In this document: piece by piece, positions 53,701 to 62,700 of the stretch
How the letters are laid out: every line of letters starts with the position of its first letter
Position numbering within the stretch: the first letter of the stretch is position 1
NCBI RefSeq assembly: GCF_048771995.1
Contig: NC_133024.1
Span: 89,870,501-89,934,500, forward strand
Source of the DNA: Taeniopygia guttata
Lineage: Eukaryota > Chordata > Aves > Passeriformes > Estrildidae
DNA length: 64,000 bases
Direction: 5' to 3'
Notes under the pieces: model-generated
What the model was told of the DNA's origin: nothing
What the model saw: only the letters and a program-made list of their open reading frames with translations
The model's database searches: none
Translations under genes and position numbers: made by a program

Positions 53701-56700
53701 GTATAAAAAAATAAAATGTAACTGAAATCTGCAGTTTCAGTAATTAGCAATTAAATCCCTTAATGCAGGGGTATTATAAAAAATTACCTTTCTTAATCTT
53801 TCAGGAGAAAATTCCAGACCAACTAGAAAGAGAGTGAAGAATACACCAAACTCTCCTAACGTCTCCACCTGTACAATAGACTTAGGGAAAAAACAAAAAA
53901 AAATCAGTGCTCAGCAGTCAATTTATAATACAAAATTAAAAGTACACTACAAAACAAATTGATTCTCATTACACTTCCACAGGTAGTTCACTTGCTGTTC
54001 ATATGGCATCTGAAGTTCCCAGAGCAATTATTTTTCCCATCACCTGGCTAATACTAGGCAGTAATTTGGTGGGAAAGTGCTGGTCACCCGAAGTGCACAT
54101 GTGCATTGCTCTTGGTAAGTGTTGAGGAATACATCTGACCGAGGGAGCTTGGCTGGCAAGCTGCAAACTGAGATGGAGACTGAACTCTCAGTGGGAGCCT
54201 GCAACAAGTGTCAGTGAACTACCAACCCTTGGGATAATCAAGGGCACAAAGGTGAAGAAGGCAGAGAGCCTTGTGAATGGTCAGACTGGAAAGTTTCCTT
54301 AACACTAAGCTTACTTGCTGGTTGAAAAAAAAAACAGGCTATGTTTTATGCATGCACTATTAAATCTCCAAGGCTTGCATTCCAGAAGCAACTTCTTGCT
54401 AGTTACTTCATTGGTCTATTGGTATAATCTTTCTGCTAGACTGTGTCTGCTGCTCTGTTCTCCATCCTACAGGCTCCACACATCCATCTCTCAGACAAGC
54501 CTAATTACCAGCCTTTGTGCTACAGAGAGAAGGATCCAACAGCAAGAAAAGTGATTGTCTTCCTCATCACTACAGAATAACTGGTGTACCCTCAGGGCTC
54601 TCAGGCCAGTTCTGTTCCATAGATACATACATGATCAATGTCAGAATGAATGAGGTGAACACACCACTCACAAGTCTGCTGCTGATAACAGACTGGGAGA
54701 TGCTGTTCACTCATTTGAGGGACAAGATGCCTTGCAGAGGGATGTAGATACACTGGAGCATTAGGCAATGATTAATGGGAGGAAATTATCTAACAATCCA
54801 AAATGCTGGATTCTGATCCCCTGGGATGGGGTAATGCCAAGCACAAGTATGGATTAGGAGAGGAGTGGCTGAAGAGCAGCCCTGCAGAGAGGGATCTGGG
54901 GGTGCTGGTGGACAGCAGGCTCAGTGTGGGACATCAGAGGGCAAACTCCATCCTGGGGTGCATCAAACAGAGCATCACCAGTCACTCAAAATTATCCTGC
55001 TGTGTTCCCTGTTGGTGTAGCCTCTCCTGGAGCAGCGTGCAGTTCTGGGCCCCACCATGGAAGAGGATGTGAAGGCCCTTGAACGCATCCAGAAGAGGAC
55101 AAAGCTGGTGGAAGGCTGGAAGGAACATCCTGTGAGGAACAGCTAAGGACTCTGGGTTTGCCTAGCTTGGAGAAAAGCAGGATGAGGGGCAACCTCATCA
55201 TTCTCTACAGTTTCCTGTGTAGGGGAAGTGGACAGGGAGGTGCTGAGCTCCTCTTCACACTGGTATGCACTGACAGGATGAGTGGAAATGGTTCAAAGCT
55301 GCCCCAGGAGAGGTTCAGACAGGACATTAGGAAGCATTTCTTTACTGAGCGGGTGGTTAAACCCTGGAGCACACTTCCTAAAGAGTTGATTGATGCTCTA
55401 CACTTGTCAGTGTTTAAGAGGCATTTGGACAATGCCCTTAACAATATGATTTAACTTTTGTTGAGCCCTGAAGTGTCCAGGCAGTTGACTGGAATATTCT
55501 ATTCTATTCCAAAATCCTAGTATTTCTTTTCTATGTATTTATAGGCCAGAGTAGAAGAAAACAAGGTTTATCATCAATTACAGAAGTGGGGATGGAAACC
55601 ATCTTTTCTGCCAGATTAGAATCTACCTGCCTCCTCAGCTCCTCAGACAGTCAACTTCTTTAGGAAATGGAAAACAGACCCAGTCAACAAGAGTATTATC
55701 CAGGTGAATAATGTTTAATCACACCTCTACAAGAAAAAGACAAGTCACTTAAACTGTCCTTGAAAAACTTCTTTCATACCTGTTCTGACCACATAATTTT
55801 CTTCGATGTAAGTGTCCTGAATATTAGTTGTTGGGTCTCTTTCTCATGCCAAGCTTACAAACTTGTTTCTCAGTCTAAATAATCAAACTTTCCAGACATT
55901 CTCAACCCAGAAATCATGTACAACACAGAGGTTGAGTTTATTTAATTTCTTCCAATACAAGACCAACAAAATCCTACAATTTCTACTAATCCCTGCTTTT
56001 GAGCTCAACAATCATTTTCAACAGAAGCCCACGTAGGAGCAGATGTCACAAAGACAGTAAGTTCCAAGTGGTTTCAGGGATATCAATGCAATAGACACAT
56101 GCAGCTTAAGCAGGCATTACTGTGCAGCCCTAGCATGTGTTCTGTTTTGCCTGCTGGCTAAACAATCTGTTAATGCACACCAGAGCACTTAATCAAAACA
56201 TGTCCAGCCAACCACAGCTCATGGTTTCACAGGAGCCACTAATCAGGGTACACGTGATGGAGCTAAAAAGGTTCAAAAGGCTTCAGGAATGTGGGCAGGG
56301 TACTGGGAGAGGAACAGGGGGACCAGGGTGGATGAAAGCACTATAGAGATGCAAAATAAGTCTCTAGAAAGTCAAGCTATGTTCCTTGGGGAACTGTTTG
56401 TTTTAAATGCTTCCTCCACTGTCAACACTGACTTTTTGCAAGTTTCTGTATATTTTATGCCATTTAAATAATTTGGCTCCCAACTGTGATGATTTATGAT
56501 TAAAATCAAAAAGAAAGAAAAAAAAAACCACCTGGCATAAAACTTCCTCAACACATAACCTTCAGTTTTCACTTTCAACAACTGTCATAATTATACAAGA
56601 GAAAAAAAATTGAAAACTAAATTATTCAAAGACATAAAATTTCAAGCCCTCCTCTTGCAAAGGTTCCGGTTCGGGGAATATCTTTTCTTTAAATACATTT

Positions 56701-59700
56701 GATACCATATTTTAATATTTTTAATAACATTTAAACATTTTTAATAACATTTTAATACCATATTTTAAAACTACTTTTAAAGACTTCAACGAATTAAATC
56801 AGTCAAGAACTAACTTGCACACTTACCTTGATACTATTTAGTCCTGAGGGTCCTAAGAGTACTCCACAGATGATATATCCAAACATGGTTGGCAATCCTA
56901 TTGTTGTGCACAGCCATCCACACGGCAAAGACAACATTCCTATTGTCACAATATCCTAAATACATAAGATTTACAAAGGCATTAATATAAAGCATGCATA
57001 AATTTGGGATTAAATTGAAGACTATTATCTTTCAGAAGATAAATAGCACTGTAAAATTAAATGTAGACTACTTCCCATGAAAAGCAAACAAAATTTCTAT
57101 AAATTAACCTCAGTGCTGTTGCAGGTGTAAGCACAGCAGTTTTTCAGATGAAGCAGATAAGGTACTGACCTTAAGGAAGTCGGGAACTTAAAATCAATTT
57201 ATAAATATTTTAACTATATTATAGAAAGTAGGCATTTTCCTGGGTGGAATTACACCCTGCATTAAAACAAGATGGTGCAACAGAACTGTTTTGGGTTTTA
57301 TAATTAAAACAAAAATCCCAATCCAGTTATTCTATATGAAGACAAATACTATCAAAACTCTACAATGTCTATGTATTTTCCAGTATCCCTTTTCTCAGCA
57401 TGAGGCACAGCCAGATAAATTCCCTCTACTGACAACATGCAAGTGGCTTATTAAGCACAGCAGTAGCTTTAACACTTTGTAGTCTGACAGAAGGGACAGT
57501 GCCCTAAAGCTGCAACAAGAGAAGCCAAATAAAAACAGAGAGTATTCACAGGGTATCATGATCAGTCTTGTGAAGACAAACCTAAGAGTAGAGAACACAT
57601 GGCTGAATCATCATAGATGGAGGAGTCATGAATACTGGGATAACTTGAGGGAGACAAATGCTGAAACTATACTCACTCCAACCAAGTAGTACTGATATGC
57701 GAACTTATGGCACTAAATCCAAAAGTGAATGACAAGAATGTCTCTAAAATTATTACCTTTATGAAATGATGATCGGCGCGAGGAATGGTTGAATCTCTGG
57801 GTTTAGTAAGAATATACTGATTGTTCTGAGAATCAATAAGCATACTAAGACCTAAGTCATCTTCTATTTCTCTTTTTGAAGCATTTCTTTTGGAGTTGGC
57901 TTCATCTTCTTCCACCCTTAAAACAGCTTCAAAGTTTACACCTCTTACCTTTAAGAAAAAGAAAACAATCAGACAAATAAAAAAAAGGGAAGTCAATTAC
58001 ACATATCATAATAACGGAAGAACTATTAGCTGTGCTTGAAGTTTCTACAGAACTTGTTGATGCCAACTAAAAATACTGCAGGTTTCTTCTCTAAAAATCT
58101 TTCAATCTATCAAAACTTGATGTCTTCAAAAGTAACATTTTCTTACCTTGAACAAAACCAATTGGAGATTACAAAGCGATGTTCCGTTCACAAAAATCTG
58201 AACTAAAGATTGCATTCCAAGCTAAGAAAAGGTCACTATCCTGTAAATTTGAAGGAGAGATTATAAGAACTGTTTCTACCTATTTTTTCTCAGAACAGCA
58301 ATTCTTGAACACAGGCTGTAGTGCAGATTTTTAAAAATTCTTTTACCTGGCACACTTCACCATTTGGCTATATTTTAATAGAAGCTTGTGTATCATTTAA
58401 TTTATCAGAATATTGATTACTGTATTAAAGCTCTATGCTAAAATTCCAATGTTTTAGTTTTTAAAAATGTTCCTTGCAATGATGGAGAAGCACTACATCC
58501 TCCAGGTTGCACTTCACGATGCCATCTCTTTCAGGGATGGAGCTACAAGCAGAAGAGCCGGGAGATGCCGGGAGCACCGGCGCGCTGCCAGCTCAGGTGC
58601 GGCTGCGGCGGGGCCGCGCTACCCCGGCGGGACAGGAGGGGGCGCTCCCGCCGGCCCATCCCGGCCCGGCCCCGCCGCGGGCGGCTGCCCCGGCCCACAG
58701 CCGCTCGCATCGGCTGTGCACCAAATCAAAAACCGCTTTCACTTCTCTCGGTTCGAGCTCAACTGCAAAAAAACCCAAACAAAACAACACACGGTTCACG
58801 GCTCTCTGCTACACAGAAACTGGTTTGGCCTCCTCAGCAGAACTCAAGAGCTATGCTCACCTCGGGAGTCAACCGGGAAATCAACAAAAACCTCCCAAGA
58901 GCAGAAGCCAAATAAACTGTAACCTGTGTTTATGCAAACAGGGCCAATTTAGAGAGTCTATTTGAGGATGGAAAAATGGGATACTAGAATAAAGTGACGT
59001 ATTATTGGCTCCTGTCTCATCATGCAACATAAAAACAAGGATCAGTGCAGGTAGGCCAAGGTACAAACGCAGAGGAAGAAAGTAACATCACACAACACAT
59101 TTCAGGTCTTTCCTTAGAACAATATATCTTTTCCCAGACTGTGAAAACCAACTGCAAGGATTCTTGCTCTCCCATAACCTTCTGAAGAAAATAAAGAAGT
59201 GGAGACAATGCTGAACGTGGTAACTTCATATCCTGCCAAGTCCAACCATCACATCCCCACCACCACAGAGATGCCACATCTATCACAGGCTGTATCACTC
59301 AGATGTCCTACACTGGGCCCTTTCAAAGTGGCAGCTGCAGGGAGAACTTTCAAATCAAAACCACAGAAATCACTAGCAAAAAGGAGCAATTACTCCTGTT
59401 TGCTCACTCTTTAACAATCACTAAAATCCTAACAACCATGTAACACAAGAGAAACACACAGGGCAAACATCCACTATAAATAAATGCACTCCACTGAAAA
59501 GACTGAGTCTAAAGCATCACTTACAGATTTGTTGTCATCAAAGGCATGCTCTTCTATTTCCTCTTCCAGTCTATCAGCTGCCTTCCTGACATCTTCCAGA
59601 ATTTCATCAAGCATCGACAGGCTTTTGTTTTGGTGCTGCATGTTCTTAAGGGCTTCAACCTGGTGTTTCTCTGCTGCTAAGAGTTCAACATATTCCATTT

Positions 59701-59704
59701 CTTC
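35683..59704 (-). CDS. TMCO3: TMCO3, last 11 coding exons (residues about 149-677)
   Basis: Coding segments, 5' to 3', are 59704-59525, 57948-57757, 56955-56827, 53880-53788, 52642-52456, 51513-51396, 50791-50596, 44508-44358, 38130-38051, 37539-37390 and 35796-35683. They total 1,590 bases, which is 529 codons plus TGA with all phases matching. The protein has a coiled coil (residues about 149-205), a charged linker, and a CPA2/KefB-like Na+/H+ exchanger domain from about residue 275 with many membrane segments. Key motifs include [10 protein letters not shown] and the QDVQLG/VMPTL region, which corresponds to the conserved QD...P motif of CPA2 antiporters. The family role is probable proton-coupled cation exchange in internal membranes. 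Adding 148 missing N-terminal residues gives 677, the human length as recalled. The signal peptide and exon(s) before 59,704 lie outside the window. Confidence 0.97.
35797..37389 (-). other. TMCO3: TMCO3 intron
   Basis: The intron is 1.6 kb with donor GTAAGC. It holds A-rich CAAACAAAC runs near 36,130-36,200. No gene or mobile element was recognised. Confidence 0.8.
37390..37539 (-). CDS. TMCO3: TMCO3 exon, exchanger-domain C-terminal segments
   Basis: Fifty codons start [20 protein letters not shown] and end [11 protein letters not shown] (about residues 591-640). It includes [14 protein letters not shown], a conserved CPA2 helix. The acceptor is TTTTTAAAG and the donor GAG|GTAAGC. Confidence 0.97.
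37540..38050 (-). other. TMCO3: TMCO3 intron
   Basis: The intron is about 0.5 kb and AT-rich, with donor GTATTT, weaker than the other donors of this gene. Nothing else was seen in it. Confidence 0.8.
38051..38130 (-). CDS. TMCO3: TMCO3 exon, membrane segment
   Basis: Two bases plus 26 codons read [20 protein letters not shown] then SVVIMK (about residues 565-590), a hydrophobic helix. The acceptor is CCTTCTAG and the donor AAG|GTATTT. Confidence 0.96.
38131..44357 (-). other. TMCO3: TMCO3 intron, about 6.2 kb
   Basis: An AT-rich intron with donor GTAATT. It contains T-rich runs near 38,830 and 42,410-42,490, a two-copy 18-base tandem repeat at 40,815-40,850 and TATATA-rich sequence near 42,140-42,180. 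No mobile element was confidently recognised. Confidence 0.7.
40815..40850. repeat. Tandem duplication, two 18-base copies
   Basis: The units tgtgtctactaagaagtc and tgtgtctactaagagtcc lie head to tail with small differences near their ends. Confidence 0.8.
44358..44508 (-). CDS. TMCO3: TMCO3 exon, exchanger domain
   Basis: Fifty codons plus one base start [20 protein letters not shown] and end [10 protein letters not shown] (about residues 514-563). [10 protein letters not shown] and [13 protein letters not shown] are typical of CPA2 exchangers. The acceptor is CCTTAACAG and the donor ATAG|GTAATT. Confidence 0.97.
44509..50595 (-). other. TMCO3: TMCO3 intron, about 6.1 kb
   Basis: An AT-rich intron with donor GTAAGC. 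A short CR1-like 3'-end piece lies near 46,455-46,495. No other element or gene was recognised. Confidence 0.7.
46455..46495 (-). repeat. Short CR1-like 3'-end fragment
   Basis: The plus strand reads acagaatcaactaggttaga followed by aaagacg. This resembles the reverse complement of a CR1 3' end (agaatcaactaggttggaaaagacc). It is only about 40 bases long, so support is modest. Confidence 0.4.
50596..50791 (-). CDS. TMCO3: TMCO3 exon, exchanger domain
   Basis: One base plus 65 codons start [20 protein letters not shown] and end [13 protein letters not shown] (about residues 449-513). Two hydrophobic helices are separated by the loop [16 protein letters not shown]. The acceptor is GTTCTCTTCCAG and the donor ATG|GTAAGC. 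IFKE differs from human IVVE as recalled. Confidence 0.97.
50792..51395 (-). other. TMCO3: TMCO3 intron
   Basis: The intron is 0.6 kb with donor GTAAGA. It contains a striking quasi-palindrome at 50,959-50,999. No other element was seen. Confidence 0.8.
50959..50999. repeat. Quasi-palindrome with two overlapping hairpins
   Basis: Arm catggaagtaaattc (50,959-50,973) and its exact reverse complement gaatttacttccatg (50,980-50,994) are separated by six bases. A second, overlapping pair is tcaacatggaa (50,972-50,982) and ttccatgttga (50,988-50,998). The two hairpins cannot form at once. Confidence 0.9.
51396..51513 (-). CDS. TMCO3: TMCO3 exon with the QD motif of CPA2 antiporters
   Basis: Two bases, 38 codons and two bases read [20 protein letters not shown] and then [18 protein letters not shown] (about residues 410-447). 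QD followed by P of VMPTL fits the conserved QD...P motif of KefB/CPA2 transporters. The Met before QD replaces Thr of human as recalled. The acceptor is TGTACAG and the donor CCAG|GTAAGA. Confidence 0.97.
51514..52455 (-). other. TMCO3: TMCO3 intron
   Basis: The intron is 0.94 kb and AT-rich, with donor GTAAAT. Nothing was recognised in it. Confidence 0.8.
52456..52642 (-). CDS. TMCO3: TMCO3 exon, exchanger domain
   Basis: Sixty-two codons plus one base start [20 protein letters not shown] and end VRGDKE (about residues 347-408). The serine-rich [12 protein letters not shown] segment corresponds to the conserved unwound helix region of CPA2 proteins. The acceptor is CTTCTCAAG and the donor GAAG|GTAAAT. 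Confidence 0.97.
52643..53787 (-). other. TMCO3: TMCO3 intron
   Basis: The intron is 1.1 kb with donor GTAATT. It is AT-rich and no element was recognised. Confidence 0.8.
53788..53880 (-). CDS. TMCO3: TMCO3 exon with FLVGLEF motif
   Basis: Thirty-one codons read [20 protein letters not shown] then [11 protein letters not shown] (about residues 316-346). TLFLVGLEF is the signature helix of CPA2 transporters (compare LFLIGLE of KefC). The acceptor is TTCCCTAAG and the donor AAG|GTAATT. Confidence 0.97.
53881..56826 (-). other. TMCO3: TMCO3 intron, about 2.9 kb, with CR1 insertion
   Basis: The donor is GTAAGT. The largest repeat of the window, a CR1 fragment at about 54,580-55,510, lies here antisense to the gene. 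A local AT-rich duplication (taccatatttta and taataacattt, each repeated) lies at about 56,700-56,770. Confidence 0.8.
54580..55510 (+). mobile_element. CR1 LINE fragment: ORF2 C-terminus and 3' UTR, plus orientation
   Basis: Typical CR1 reverse-transcriptase C-terminal motifs can be read: [47 protein letters not shown], and [14 protein letters not shown] followed by [20 protein letters not shown]. They fall in more than one frame with stops between, so the ORF is dead. Upstream, ccctcagggctctc and agttctgttccatagatac match the more 5' part of ORF2. The 3' end keeps gccctgaagtgtccaggcag and an attctattct tail. About 30 bases of the usual ggtcccttccaactg-type segment before the tail appear to be missing. 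It is a 5'-truncated old copy, and it lies in a TMCO3 intron, antisense to the gene. Confidence 0.9.
56827..56955 (-). CDS. TMCO3: TMCO3 exon, first membrane segments of the exchanger domain
   Basis: Forty-three codons read [20 protein letters not shown] and then [23 protein letters not shown] (about residues 273-315). [14 protein letters not shown] is the conserved GxxxGxLLGP motif of the Na+/H+ exchanger superfamily. The acceptor is GTATTTAG and the donor AAG|GTAAGT. Confidence 0.97.
56956..57756 (-). other. TMCO3: TMCO3 intron
   Basis: The intron is 0.8 kb with donor GTAATA. It is AT-rich and nothing was recognised. Confidence 0.8.
57757..57948 (-). CDS. TMCO3: TMCO3 exon encoding the linker between coiled coil and exchanger
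   Basis: Sixty-four codons start [20 protein letters not shown] and end [12 protein letters not shown] (about residues 209-272). It is acidic and probably disordered before the membrane domain. The exon is exactly divisible by three. Its acceptor reads CTTTTTCTTAAAG|GTAAGAGG, so the exon begins with a donor-like sequence. The 3' donor is AAG|GTAATA. Confidence 0.97.
58555..58715. promoter_or_regulatory. Small intronic CpG-rich patch in TMCO3
   Basis: About 160 bases are densely packed with G, C and CpG (for example ccggcgcgctgccagctc and ggcccggccccgccgcgggc). AT-rich intron lies on both sides. It lies between two TMCO3 coding exons and contains a CTCF-like motif. It could be an alternative promoter, an insulator, or an inserted fragment; the sequence does not decide. 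Open frames across it are explained by GC content. Confidence 0.6.
58632..58648 (+). promoter_or_regulatory. CTCF-like motif
   Basis: acaggagggggcgctcc matches the CTCF core (CCASYAGRKGGCR type) around AGGGGGCGC. Binding is inferred; only the motif is seen. Confidence 0.5.
59525..59704 (-). CDS. TMCO3: TMCO3 exon encoding the coiled coil
   Basis: Sixty codons start [20 protein letters not shown] and end [10 protein letters not shown] (about residues 149-208). Heptad-like leucines and charged residues run through [20 protein letters not shown], predicting a coiled coil on the N-terminal side of the membrane domain. The acceptor is AAAATTCAACAG (AG at 59706-59705) and the donor TCT|GTAAGT. This is the first TMCO3 exon within the window. 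Confidence 0.97.
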
Positions 59705-62700
59705 CTGTTGAATTTTACAACACACAGATAAAGTGCTGGAAGGCCTTTGAGCAGAAAAAACATTTGACATAAATGTGTGCTTCTTCTGGCACAAAACATT
59801 TTATCAGTGGAATTGCAAAAGCAATATAGGTGTCGTGAAGATATTTAAAGATTGCTTTTTCTTGTACCAATTTTCATTGGGTAAGTGGGCAAGAAAACAA
59901 AACAACCAAACAAAACATCCACCAGTTGCCATTTCTATTACATTAAACAGCAGACCTGCTCCAAGGTTATGATCCAGAAAATCCAAGAAAGTATTTACTT
60001 TGAGAAACTCTAGGAAACATATCAGAGCCAAATAAAGTTTAGAACTTTGTGCTTTTGAAGGGAAGCATAATACCTTGAAAGCATAGCTATGCTATCTACA
60101 ACAAACAAACAAATTGGATGTAAAGCACAATGAATCTTAACTTTATAGGCCCTTTTATAAACACAGGAAGAGGTCTGTTTATGGTTTTCAAAAATTACAG
60201 TAACTGTGGAAACAGGAAGAAAAAAAGAGCTGGGGTAGAGATGAGCAGCCAATCACTCTAGCCAAGCTTCATGTTCATGTTTCCCAAAAAGAATTTTTCC
60301 TATCAGAATCAAAACATGTGACTTTTCCCCCTATTTCAGTTTGGGCCTCTTATCAACTTGCACTGACAACTTCTGAAACTACTATGTTTCTGAAGTAAAA
60401 AGAGAAAATATACTGATATGGTTTGATACGGTGTGAAAATATTTCAGTAATTTCCCTGATAAAGTTATGATGCTTCAGGTTCAAAAAGAGAACTAAAAAG
60501 CTTAATTTACTAACAACTGGGCCTAACACCTTTTACACAGTTATTACAACAGTAACCAAACAGAACACTTTGTGTATTGACAGAGAACAACTTGAGGGTT
60601 TTGGGGAAAAAAGATTCTTTCCTTTACATGCCTCTATTCTTTTAAAGATTGTTGAAAGAACAGCTATAAGGAAACGCACGCAAGGGCAGCATTCCTTCCT
60701 TTCAGTTAGATTCAGGATGCTGACAATACTTGGATGAGAGAGACCCTTGTTCTGCTCTATTAAAGAGCCAATATCATTAAAAAATAAAAAAAAAACCAAA
60801 AACAAACAAAACAGGCAAAAAAAAAAAGCAAGCAATCTATAGGTCTGGCTCAATTCCCAGAAAGCACAAGTTGCTGTCTCCAGATGCCCTGCCCCTGCCA
60901 CACCCATTTAGAAAACAGAGAACATAGATCTCACATAGGTTGTGGGTTTTATCTGCCTACTCTCCATAGATATCTTCAATAACCTGAGCTTATTAAATGG
61001 CCCTAAACACCTATGCTTAAATGACTGGAGTGTCTCCTCCTCCACACATTTGCAGATGGACATTTTTCCCCTTGGAACCCACAAGAACATGCACATAATT
61101 TGCTCAATTCCTTGATGCCAAGAGAAGAATATGTTCAGTACAACCAGTAACTGTAGCTGAACCCTTTTAAGATCCTGACAGTCGGATGAATGCCTCTGAT
61201 TGTGAGGAAACCACAGTATTGGCGTCTGTTGGTGTTTAGAGCTATCACAGTTACACTCTCATGGTGAAAGTTACCCTAATCCCAAAATAACTCGAGCTGA
61301 GAAGAATGTAACTATTAATGTGTTTGGCCCAATGTCAACAATTAGCTCTTATGCAACACATAAGTAGGAGACAGTCACTCTCATACAGCCTCAAGGAAAA
61401 ACATTTCCTATCTGTTGCCGTCTGCTAGCAGACATTGCTCGAAAGATGTAAGAAACAACCCCCATATGAGCTGCAGATTCTCTGCTAATTCAGCAACAAC
61501 TTAGAACACTATGAAATCGATAATCATTAGATTCTTTCCCCTCAAAAATGGAAGAGGTTTTGGGTGAAAGGAGCCCATCCCACTCCCTTCTGTTGGCCAA
61601 GACAAACAGGCTGAACAGAGCTGTAGGCAAACTACATAAAAATAATCACTAATTTCAAAGAAGTTACCTTTCCCTGAATAGCAAGGTAGAAACGCTTTGA
61701 AAAAACAAGAGTTTAGCCTCAAGTTCATTCAATTAATAGAGATAAAGTTTTTTGTAGTCTATTAAAGTGGCATCTGTTTCCATCAAGAGACAAATGTGAT
61801 AGCGGTAGGCTGGGACAACCACAGGCAATGGTGTCCATAAAAAGCACAAGTTAATTCAAATAAGCTGCTACATGATAAGCAGAAGTGCATCACAGTACAA
61901 AAACTGCGCTGCAACTCAGGCCGGGATTGGAGACACTCGATCACGAGGTACATACCAAGCAACCTCTCAAGCAAAGTAATACAGATAAGGATTGTGTACT
62001 TAATAGGAACACCTGAAAACATATGAGCAAAATGAAGTAAGATTAAGACTTTAGGGCAATGCTGATTTAGAATGCAGAGTTGCTGTTGCTCTCTATTATT
62101 TATTCAGAGACAAAAGCACACGCAGAAGAGGTTGCATCTTTACAATACTTGCAAGACATTTTTTTCCACCCATGTCTGATTAGAAGGCATCCAAGAAATT
62201 AGAAGCTAATTTAAAGGTAGGTAAGATTTTGTTGCCTTTTCCTGAACTTCCAAACAGGATCCTGGAGCAAGAGAAGGCAGAAACCATCTTCAGTGCTTCT
62301 TTCTTACTTCCCCCTGCCCACACTGTGAATGATACCACTACATCTTTTCACAGCAGCAGAACCAGCAAGAAATGAACCAGACATACATACATATCCCAGC
62401 ACTAATGACTTCCAAGCATTTCTACTCAACAGAAATATAATAAAGGCAAGAGTCCAGCACCTCCTACAGTTATTAGTATTTTCCATTCACTCACTGTTTA
62501 AAAAATAGATGTTCTATGAATATACCAACAAAATAATCATTACAGTAAAATGAAACTGGGACAAAGTCGGACCTAATGTGTGTCTTATGAACTAAGAACA
62601 AGTCCAAAACAAATGTATCCCCTGCAATTTTCATCTTTTTGGCATGCATTTTTCCATATATTTTGTTTCCCTTTATACAACACTTATAAGGTTAGAACCA

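Larger units (their letters stand above)
57949..59524 (-). other. TMCO3: TMCO3 intron with GC-rich patch
   Basis: The intron is 1.6 kb with donor GTAAGT. It contains the isolated GC-rich patch at 58,555-58,715. Outside that patch nothing was recognised. Confidence 0.8.

Noticed and set aside
58467-58965. Overlapping plus-strand frames of about 150 codons across the intronic GC patch
   Set aside because: They are explained by the stop-poor GC patch and have no recognisable protein features.
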